8,545 nucleotides of DNA from Candidatus Aerophobota bacterium (GTDB lineage: Bacteria > Aerophobota > Aerophobia > Aerophobales > B3-G15). Below are positions 1 to 5,981 of this stretch, in pieces (within the stretch, counting starts at the first letter, position 1; every line of letters begins with the position of its first letter). The notes under the pieces were generated by a model. The model was not told the DNA's origin and searched no databases. It saw nothing but the letters and a program-made list of their open reading frames with translations. Where the stretch lies: positions 1 through 8,545 of the forward strand of contig JACUUP010000062.1 of NCBI GenBank assembly GCA_014859225.1, written 5' to 3'. Both the position numbers and the translations under genes were made by a program.

Positions 1-179
1 TTTTTTTATTTCAAACCATTCAGGAAATCCTCCTACGCTTAAATATTCTTTAAAACCTATGTTCCGCATTTCTTCATAGGTTTTAATGGATACAATTTTG
101 CTTCTTTAACAGAATGCGTGAACCACCATTCATTTATTTTTTCAAGCTCAGCTCTAAATCCCAAACTATCCCTTATCAT
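1..179 (-). pseudogene. Remnant of a DUF4143-type P-loop ATPase, internally deleted and frameshifted (partial)
   Basis: From an ATG at 179 with a good GAGGAA ribosome binding site, the frame reads MIRDSLGFRAELEKINEWW and continues through TLYPLKP-like sequence to about position 78. It then hits a stop at 59-57. This resembles the N-terminus of archaeal and bacterial AAA ATPases with a C-terminal DUF4143 domain. From 78 to 1 a different frame reads YEEMRNIGFKEYLSVGGFPE followed by WFEIKK with no stop. The YLxxGGFPE block is a hallmark of the middle of the same family. The Walker A and B region that should lie between them is absent, so a deletion of probably 150 or more codons joined the ends out of frame near 80-76. 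The gene runs off the left edge, so the rest is unseen. The family call is from pattern memory. It is not an intact gene in this window. Confidence 0.6.
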
Positions 180-216
180 GCTGTTTCCTCAATATTGTGG
201 ATTATAACCAACAATA

Positions 217-245
217 ATTATACTAAAAATGTTGTTTATAGTCAA
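217..245 (-). promoter_or_regulatory. Near-consensus sigma70 promoter downstream of pyk
   Basis: On the minus strand TTGACT (245-240) is separated by exactly 17 nt from TATAAT (222-217): five of six and six of six matches with ideal spacing. It lies 44 nt beyond the pyk stop and points away from the operon, into the broken ATPase gene. A GAGGAA ribosome binding site (190-185) and an ATG (179) follow at the right distances, so the remnant's expression signals look intact. Confidence 0.65.
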
Positions 246-289
246 TATAAAGCTGGCCAGGATATAGTTTGTATAATGCCAAAAAGTTT

Positions 290-1705
290 TTATGTGGAAA
301 GTATCTTTATAGTGCCGGAAGGCTTATCTTCCTCTTTTTTAATCCCGCTCGTTAGAACAACGAGCTTTTCCTCACCTATAAGGTTTTTCTGAGCTGCCTG
401 GCGCAGAAACTTACGAAAGTGCTTCTCAACATCATCCACCTTATCCACCAGCATAACCTTAACTCCCCAGTACAAAAGAAGCTTTTTCGCTACGGAGAAG
501 CTTGGGGTAACTGCTATTATTTTTGCCCGGGGACGATACTTGGAGATAGCCATTGCTGTATTTCCTGAAAGAGTAAAAGCCATTATTACCTCTGCTCCGG
601 TAAGCTCTGATAGTTCCCTGCTGGCGAAAGCTACAGAATCAGAAACTGTTTTTTGCGGGATAATTCCTTTTTCCTGCAAAAAATTCTCATACTTCAAAGA
701 AGCCTCGGTAACCTCAGCTATCTTGTGCATCTCTTTTACCGCCTCCACTGGATAAGAACCTGTTGCTGTTTCACCAGATAACATCACAAGGTCTGTCCCA
801 TCTATAATTGCATTGGCTACATCTGCTACTTCAGCTCTTGTGGGGTGGGAGCTGCGTATCATTGAATCAAGCATCTGAGTTGCTGTAATTACGGGTATAC
901 CTTTTTGGTTACACTTTCTAATTATCATTTTCTGAATTAAAGGAACCTCCGCCCGGGGAAGACAAACACCCATATCTCCACGGGCAATCATTATTCCATC
1001 TGAGACTTCTATTATCTCGTCAATGTTATCAATACCTCTTTTATCCTCTATTTTAGCTAAAACTGCTATGTCCTCTCTTCCTTTCCCCTTAAGTATATCT
1101 TTTATCATAAGGATATCTCTGGCTTCCCGAACAAAAGATTGAGCTATATAATCAACTCCCATCTCTATTCCAAAATGAATATCCTGCTCATCCTTTTCCG
1201 TAAGTGAAGGAAATTCAAAATCCACTCCAGAAATATGAATTCCCTTGCGCTCTCCTAACTCGCCGCCGATAATGACCCTTGTTTTAATCCTCTTTCCCAA
1301 AACTTTCTCAATCTGAAGCTCTATCTTGCCATCATCAATAAATACTGTATCTTCTGGGCTTACAAAGCGGTAAAGTTCAGGATAAGAAATACCCACAGAG
1401 TTTTCCTCAGTATTGGTTTGCGGGCCAAGCCACAAAAGGTCATTTTCTTTCAGATAGAGAGTTTTTTTGTCCTTTAAAGTGCCCGTTCTAATTTTGTATC
1501 CTTCAAGGTCCTGAAGCACCCCAACCTGCTTTCCCATCTCACGTGAAACATCCTGAATAATGTTAAAATATTCTCTGTGTTCCTCAGGCGTTGCGTGAGA
1601 GAAATTAAGGCGGGCAATATCCATACCGGCAACTGCCAGCTTGCGCACAACTTCTCTTTTAGCAGTTGCCGGACCTAATGTGCAAATTATTTTCGTCTTT
1701 CTCAT
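290..1705 (-). CDS. pyk: Pyruvate kinase
   Basis: It converts phosphoenolpyruvate and ADP to pyruvate and ATP. The 471-residue protein has the standard A, B and C domains, without the extra C-terminal PEP-utiliser domain found in some bacteria. Visible landmarks are TKIICTLGPAT (4-14), ARLNFSH (31-37, with Arg32, Asn34 and Ser36), AKIED (217-221, catalytic Lys219 and metal ligand Glu220), GIMIARGDMGV (237-247, metal ligand Asp244), ITATQMLDSM (273-282), HPTRAEVADVANA (287-299) and the C-domain phosphate-loop-like FTLSGNTA (377-384). Two positions are unusual: DLEGYKIRTG (66-75) has Tyr70 where Pro is nearly invariant, and Cys248 follows GDMGV where Glu is usual. Leu67 and Lys71 in the first motif are the pattern of potassium-independent enzymes. 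The ATG overlaps the glgA stop (ATGA), and its AGGA is only 2 nt upstream, so it probably relies on translational coupling. It is the last gene of the operon. Confidence 0.96.
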   Translation of the reverse strand: MRKTKIICTLGPATAKREVVRKLAVAGMDIARLNFSHATPEEHREYFNIIQDVSREMGKQVGVLQDLEGYKIRTGTLKDKKTLYLKENDLLWLGPQTNTEENSVGISYPELYRFVSPEDTVFIDDGKIELQIEKVLGKRIKTRVIIGGELGERKGIHISGVDFEFPSLTEKDEQDIHFGIEMGVDYIAQSFVREARDILMIKDILKGKGREDIAVLAKIEDKRGIDNIDEIIEVSDGIMIARGDMGVCLPRAEVPLIQKMIIRKCNQKGIPVITATQMLDSMIRSSHPTRAEVADVANAIIDGTDLVMLSGETATGSYPVEAVKEMHKIAEVTEASLKYENFLQEKGIIPQKTVSDSVAFASRELSELTGAEVIMAFTLSGNTAMAISKYRPRAKIIAVTPSFSVAKKLLLYWGVKVMLVDKVDDVEKHFRKFLRQAAQKNLIGEEKLVVLTSGIKKEEDKPSGTIKILST

Positions 1706-3204
1706 CTTCCTGCCTGCTGTATGGTAAAACTTGTTCTGGAACTTAATTTATTTAAAATAATACCATAAATCCTTTCATACTCTCTGGCTGAGCCTTCCCA
1801 GGAAAAATCATTTCCCATACCATTTTTAACAAGTCTTATCCAGGTATCTTTATCCTGATATACATCAATTGCTTTTTTTAAAGCATCCATCATCTCATTA
1901 GAAGAGTATTTTTCAAAAAGAAAACCATTTCCCTCTCCCCGGGCAAAATCAAACTCTTTAACTGTATCTGCTAACCCCCCTGTTTTTCTAACTACAGGAA
2001 CCGTACCATAACGCATACTTATCATCTGCCCCAAGCCACAGGGCTCATAACCGGAGGGCATGAGAAAAATGTCAGCTCCTGCATAGATTCCCCTTGCCAT
2101 AGAAAGATCAAAACCAATATGAATCCCCGTTTTTTGAGGAAACTTTTTTCCTATCTTTTCAAATATCCTATTGTAGCGCGCATCCCCTGTCCCAAGAACA
2201 ACAAATTGTAAAGGTAAGCTCATCATCTCATCTATTGCCCTGACAATTAAATCAACACCTTTTTGTTCTGCAAGCCGCGAGATAAACCCTACAAGCGGAA
2301 CATCAACTTGAGGAAAATTATTCTCTTTTTGTAGAAATTTTTTATTATTCTTCTTTCCTTCAATATCTTGCACAGAGTAATTTTTCACCAACTCTTTATC
2401 GTGTAACGGGTCCCATTCAGCATAGTCTATTCCATTTAAAACACCGTATAAATCATCTCTTCTCTTTCTCAAAACACCATCAAGGCCACATCCATACTCT
2501 GGCGTTTGAATTTCACTGCTATAGGTAGGACTTACTGTAGTTATCAGGTCCGCATACAAAAGACCTGCCTTCATAGTGTTTATTTTTCCATAAAACTCCA
2601 GCGTATCCATGGTAAAAAATTCATTTCCCAAACCCATAATCTTCAATTTTTCCTGAGAAAAAATTCCCTGGTAGGCTAAATTATGAATGGTAAACAAAGT
2701 TCCCATCTTTCTGTAGAAATCATCACGTGAAAAGAAAACCTTAAGGTAAAGAGGAACTAAAGCAGTTTGCCAGTCGTTACAGTGGATAATATCGGGTCTC
2801 CAGTTTAACTTCTTCAGCGCAAAAAGGATGGCTTTGCAAAAATAACTAAAACGCTCTGCATTGTCCTGGAAATCGCTATGTTCATCCCCATACAAAGCTT
2901 CTCTGTTAAAATAATCCTCTTGAGAAAAAAGCAAAACAGGTATCCGCCCATCAATGAGGCTCTGGTAAAGAGTACCCCTTTTAATCTCTCCACCTACAGG
3001 TACCTCTATGTCCATCAGCTTATTAAGGGGAAAGTTATGAGGAAAAAATTTTTTATAAAAAGGAAGCGCTACTTTCACCTCATGTCCAATTTTAAATAGA
3101 GCCTTAGGAAGAGAGCCCGCTACATCAGCTAATCCTCCTGTTTTGGCAAAAGGATAAACCTCTGGAGAAACAAAAAACACCTTACATTTTCTATCTATTC
3201 TCAT
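1702..3204 (-). CDS. glgA: Glycogen synthase (GT5)
   Basis: The enzyme extends alpha-1,4-glucan chains from ADP-glucose (or UDP-glucose in some lineages) in the cytoplasm. At 500 residues it is close to the usual bacterial length (about 480). The N-terminal Rossmann domain carries KTGGLADV (21-28), the sugar-nucleotide/glucan loop, then HCNDWQTAL (141-149) and HNLAYQG (174-180). The C-terminal domain carries FISRLAEQKG (307-316), with the conserved Arg310 and Lys315, then PSGYEPCGLGQM (383-394) with the conserved Glu387, and TGGLADTV (408-415). All catalytic motifs are intact. A short polar tail (about 487-500) runs into the pyk overlap. The start lies 6 nt after the regulator stop, and its TAAGGTG ribosome binding site is inside the end of the regulator gene. 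No glgC or glgB is in the window, so the glucosyl donor and branching enzyme must be encoded elsewhere, unless the GH57 protein does the branching. Confidence 0.97.
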   Translation of the reverse strand: MRIDRKCKVFFVSPEVYPFAKTGGLADVAGSLPKALFKIGHEVKVALPFYKKFFPHNFPLNKLMDIEVPVGGEIKRGTLYQSLIDGRIPVLLFSQEDYFNREALYGDEHSDFQDNAERFSYFCKAILFALKKLNWRPDIIHCNDWQTALVPLYLKVFFSRDDFYRKMGTLFTIHNLAYQGIFSQEKLKIMGLGNEFFTMDTLEFYGKINTMKAGLLYADLITTVSPTYSSEIQTPEYGCGLDGVLRKRRDDLYGVLNGIDYAEWDPLHDKELVKNYSVQDIEGKKNNKKFLQKENNFPQVDVPLVGFISRLAEQKGVDLIVRAIDEMMSLPLQFVVLGTGDARYNRIFEKIGKKFPQKTGIHIGFDLSMARGIYAGADIFLMPSGYEPCGLGQMISMRYGTVPVVRKTGGLADTVKEFDFARGEGNGFLFEKYSSNEMMDALKKAIDVYQDKDTWIRLVKNGMGNDFSWEGSAREYERIYGIILNKLSSRTSFTIQQAGR

Positions 3205-3210
3205 TTTTTA

Positions 3211-3588
3211 CTACACCTTATTCTCATCAGGATAGTATTTAGTTAAAACCTTTTTTATTGTATCTTTTAACTCGCCTAAGTTTGATGACTTAACTATAAA
3301 AGCCTCAGCTGCCCAGCTCATAAAATCACTTTTATAGCGAGGATAAGCTGAATTTATTATAACTGGAATTTTTCTTTCTTCGCCCAGCATTTTTCCCAAA
3401 AGTTCTAATCCATCCATTCCAGGCATCTTTATATCAAGAACTACAAGATGAAAATGACCTTCCCTTATCTTATCAAGAGCTTCCTTCGCACTGGAAACAC
3501 AAACAACACCGTATCCTTCCTCCTCAAGCTCTTCCTGGTATAACTTCCTGAGAGATTCTTCATTTTCCACCACCAAAAGCTCATACAT
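3211..3588 (-). CDS. Single-domain response regulator (receiver only)
   Basis: This 125-residue protein consists of one CheY-like receiver domain and nothing else; no DNA-binding or enzymatic output domain is present. The phosphoacceptor is Asp52 in VVLDIKMPGMDG (49-60). Ser80 (INSAY) fills the Thr/Ser switch position and Lys100 (IVKSS) the conserved lysine. The acidic pocket that is usually Asp-Asp reads Glu8-Asn9 (VVENEE). The open frame extends upstream to 3648, which would overlap the kinase and add 20 residues with no receiver homology. I chose the ATG at 3588 because the receiver fold begins there and a near-perfect Shine-Dalgarno sits 5 nt upstream. It lies 25 nt after the kinase stop and 6 nt before glgA. 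It probably receives phosphate from the adjacent kinase and acts by protein-protein contact or as a relay intermediate; its target is unknown. Confidence 0.9.
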   Translation of the reverse strand: MYELLVVENEESLRKLYQEELEEEGYGVVCVSSAKEALDKIREGHFHLVVLDIKMPGMDGLELLGKMLGEERKIPVIINSAYPRYKSDFMSWAAEAFIVKSSNLGELKDTIKKVLTKYYPDENKV

Positions 3589-3593
3589 CTCTC

Positions 3594-3603
3594 TCACCCC
3601 CTT
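3594..3603 (-). promoter_or_regulatory. Strong ribosome binding site that fixes the response regulator start
   Basis: The minus strand reads AAGGGGGTGA at 3603-3594, which differs by one base from the full anti-16S consensus AAGGAGGTGA, and lies 5 nt before the ATG at 3588. It sits in the 25-nt gap between the kinase stop and the regulator, and supports the short 125-residue form over the longer open frame. It is the strongest site in the operon, which suggests (inference) that the regulator is made in excess over the kinase. Confidence 0.75.
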
Positions 3604-3613
3604 TTCCCTGAAG

Positions 3614-4969
3614 TTAATTCTCAGAAATTGGAACAGGTAAATAAACAATAAATGATGTCTCTTTATTTTCCCGGCTTTTTAATTTCACCCGTCCCCCATG
3701 CTGTTCGGCTATATGCTTCACAATAGAAAGGCCAAGTCCTGACCCATGAGTTTTTGTGGTAAAAAAAGGAGAGAAAATCTCATCTTTAATGTCTGCAGGT
3801 ATACCTTGCCCCGTATCGGTAACCTCCATCTTAACAAAATCTTTTTCCCTCTCGGTTTTAATGTGCAACTTACCTCCCTGAGGCATGGAGTCAATTGCAT
3901 TTTGAATCAGGTTAAAAAGCACCTGTTTTATCTGGTCCTCATCTATTCTGATATAAGGAAGAGGAGATAGGTAGCATAAAAGCTTTATATTTTTGCTCTT
4001 TAACTCCTCCTCAATTAAATCACTGATTTCTTCCACAACTTCGTTTAAATCTTTAAGTTGAAAGACCGGCTTACTGGTATGAACAAAATCCAAAGTTTCA
4101 GACAGCAAGCTCTCAAGTCTTTCTATTTCTATTATTATAGTTTTTGCCCTTTTTATCAGTTTTTCTATAATTTGGGGCTCATTTACATTTCCTTCTGCGA
4201 TTTTATAAATGGAACGAGCAAATCCTCCTATGGTAACAAGAGGGTTTCTAATCTCATGGGCAAGGTGAGCCGCTACCTCTCCTAAAGAAATTAAGGTTCC
4301 AGCACGATGAAGTTCCTTTTCCATCTCTCTCAGTTTTTTCTGGTTTTCTGAAAGCCTCTGGTAAAGCCTGGCTTCCTTAATAGCTACTGCCATATGTTGA
4401 ACAAAAAAAGAAAGAGAATGGATATCATCTTCTGATATAGACCGCCAGCTGTAACGGTTATCCGCAAGCAAAACCCCTATAGCCTCATTCTCCACAACAA
4501 GGGGAATGCAGACGAATTCTTCCACTCCTAAAAGCTCAGCAAACTCCTTGCTTACCCTTTTATCCTGGGAAGCAGTTGTAACTTTAAAGGCCTGTTTTTC
4601 TTTTAAGCACCTCACCAGAAGCTCATTTTCCTCAGATAAAGGAATATGGAATTTTTTTACAAGAGAGTAAAGAGGCATTGACTGTATGTCAAGCATTTTA
4701 TCATATTCTGTTAGAAGCTCCTCTAATGACTTATCCTCCATACTCATCCTGGACCATATACTCTCAGCATCCTCCTGAGATGTGGGTCCAACACCCATTT
4801 TCCCCTCTAAAACATTCGTTTTCTCATTTACAAGAAGCAAAAATGCTCTGGAAAAGCCAAAGGCATGCCCTGCGGTTGCACAGGTTAAAATGCAATACAT
4901 TCTTCTATCAAGGTCCATATCTTTGTGCATAATTTCGGTTAATTTGCGAAATTTGGCTAAATCAGTCAT
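3614..4969 (-). CDS. Soluble GAF-domain sensor histidine kinase
   Basis: This is a 451-residue histidine kinase with no hydrophobic membrane-spanning stretch, so it should sense something inside the cell. Residues about 20-200 form a GAF-type sensor, including a GVGP...ESIW segment (59-72), FVCIPLVVENEAIGVLLADN (152-171) and a C-terminal helix with KEARLY (198-203). A short coiled linker (about 203-225) leads to the dimerisation domain, with the H-box AHEIRNPL (237-244) and phosphoacceptor His238. The ATPase domain is complete: N-box NLIQNAID (353-360), G1 DTGQGIP (385-391), F-box FSPFFTTK (399-406) and G2 GSGLGLSI (409-416). The start ATG overlaps the galT stop by 4 bp, with AGGAG about 11 nt upstream, implying translational coupling. 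A receiver-only regulator follows and is the obvious partner. The ligand of the GAF domain cannot be read from the sequence; a metabolite or redox signal tied to carbon storage is only a guess. Confidence 0.93.
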   Translation of the reverse strand: MTDLAKFRKLTEIMHKDMDLDRRMYCILTCATAGHAFGFSRAFLLLVNEKTNVLEGKMGVGPTSQEDAESIWSRMSMEDKSLEELLTEYDKMLDIQSMPLYSLVKKFHIPLSEENELLVRCLKEKQAFKVTTASQDKRVSKEFAELLGVEEFVCIPLVVENEAIGVLLADNRYSWRSISEDDIHSLSFFVQHMAVAIKEARLYQRLSENQKKLREMEKELHRAGTLISLGEVAAHLAHEIRNPLVTIGGFARSIYKIAEGNVNEPQIIEKLIKRAKTIIIEIERLESLLSETLDFVHTSKPVFQLKDLNEVVEEISDLIEEELKSKNIKLLCYLSPLPYIRIDEDQIKQVLFNLIQNAIDSMPQGGKLHIKTEREKDFVKMEVTDTGQGIPADIKDEIFSPFFTTKTHGSGLGLSIVKHIAEQHGGRVKLKSRENKETSFIVYLPVPISEN

Positions 4970-5979
4970 GGATTTATCTTCTCCTCTTGTTTTAAATGTT
5001 TCGCTGCCTCCTCAGGAGGTACATAATTTATATAAAAACCAGTCCCCCACTCAAACCCGGCAATGCTGGTAAGGCGGGGCATAACTTCCAGATGCCAGTG
5101 GTAATATTTTAAATTTGACTTATTGCTGGGTGAAGTGTGAATAATATAGTTATAAGGAACACCGGGAATAATCTCGTTAAGAGAATTAATACATTTTTTA
5201 AGCATCCAGGCTAAACTTTTTACCTCAGCTTCATTAATCTTTCTAAAATCAGACGAGTGATTCTTAGGTAAAATGCTCATCTCATAGGGAAAACGGGAGG
5301 CAAAGGGACAAAAACTTACAAAATTTTCATCCTGCCACAAAAGTCTTTCTTTTGATTCTACTTCCTGGTTTTTAACATCACAAAAGACACATCTTTGTTT
5401 AAAATCAAAATACTTTTTAGCACCCTCTATTTCTTCCTCCACCCGTTTGGGAACAATTGGAGTAGCAATCAATTGAGAGTGAGGGTGATCAAGTGAAGCT
5501 CCTGCATCCCTGCCTTTATTCTTAAAGATAAGTACATACTCAAAACGAACGTCTTTCATAAGATCTATCATTCTTTCCCGGTACACCCATATCACATCCT
5601 CTACCGCTTTTTGCTCAAGCGAAAATATATCATCTACATGCTGAGGAGTTTCAATTATCACTTCATGCGCACCAATTCCATTCATTAAATCGTATATCCC
5701 TTTTCCCCTCTTGTTTAGCTCTCCCTCTATCCTCAAAGCAGGAAATTTATTGGGCACCACCCTTATCCACCATCCAGGGCTATTTGAACACGTCTCACAT
5801 TTGCGGTAAGAAAGAATCTCAGGAGGAGTTATAGCTTCATTTCCCTCACAAAAAGGACAGGATTTACTATCTAATACCCTGGGAGTTTCTTCCAAAACAA
5901 AATCCGAAGGTCTTCTACCTCTATCCGTAGAAACAATTACCCATCTTCCGATTACCGGATCTTTCCTTAATTCAGCCAT
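4966..5979 (-). CDS. galT: Galactose-1-phosphate uridylyltransferase family protein (GalT-like, HIT superfamily)
   Basis: The family transfers a nucleotidyl group between hexose-1-phosphates and nucleotide sugars through a covalent uridylyl-histidine. The 337-residue length is typical. The start motif RKDPVIGRWVIVSTDRGRRP (5-24), CPFC (41-44), PNKFPAL (76-82), GAHEVIIE (103-110), HPHSQLIATP (165-174) and HWHLEVMPR (294-302) are all present. By comparison with the E. coli enzyme, His167 is the nucleophile, and Cys41, Cys44, His114 and His165 would form the zinc site. Further CxxC pairs lie at 61-64 and 197-200. No galK, galE or galM is in the window, while glgA shares the operon. Close relatives include plant ADP-glucose phosphorylase, so a role in glucose-1-phosphate/ADP-glucose exchange is a real alternative to galactose use. 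A GAGAGG ribosome binding site overlaps the end of the GH57 gene, and the stop overlaps the kinase start (ATGA). The family assignment is secure; the substrate is not. Confidence 0.9.
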   Translation of the reverse strand: MAELRKDPVIGRWVIVSTDRGRRPSDFVLEETPRVLDSKSCPFCEGNEAITPPEILSYRKCETCSNSPGWWIRVVPNKFPALRIEGELNKRGKGIYDLMNGIGAHEVIIETPQHVDDIFSLEQKAVEDVIWVYRERMIDLMKDVRFEYVLIFKNKGRDAGASLDHPHSQLIATPIVPKRVEEEIEGAKKYFDFKQRCVFCDVKNQEVESKERLLWQDENFVSFCPFASRFPYEMSILPKNHSSDFRKINEAEVKSLAWMLKKCINSLNEIIPGVPYNYIIHTSPSNKSNLKYYHWHLEVMPRLTSIAGFEWGTGFYINYVPPEEAAKHLKQEEKINP

Positions 5980-5981
5980 CT

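Noticed and set aside
253-260. CTGGCCAG palindrome between pyk and the downstream promoter, considered as terminator or operator
   Set aside because: It is an 8-bp palindrome with no loop and no following T-run, so it is not a terminator; one short palindrome is too little to claim an operator.
114-392. Plus-strand open frame of 92 codons across the left intergenic region and the end of pyk
   Set aside because: It runs antisense to both the ATPase remnant and pyk, has no clear ribosome binding site, and its translation is low-complexity hydrophobic/Ser-rich with no recognisable domain. It is explained by AT-rich antisense sequence.
3589-3648. Longer form of the response regulator starting at 3648
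   Set aside because: The extra 20 residues overlap the kinase C-terminus, lack receiver homology, and would ignore the near-perfect ribosome binding site just before the ATG at 3588.
3718-3900. Minus-strand 60-codon frame inside the histidine kinase gene
   Set aside because: It is an alternative frame over the conserved ATPase domain of the kinase; the kinase frame explains the sequence fully.
4678-5072. Overlapping plus-strand open frames antisense to the kinase and galT genes
   Set aside because: They lie opposite clearly conserved coding sequence, have no promoter or ribosome binding site that I can see, and show no recognisable motif.
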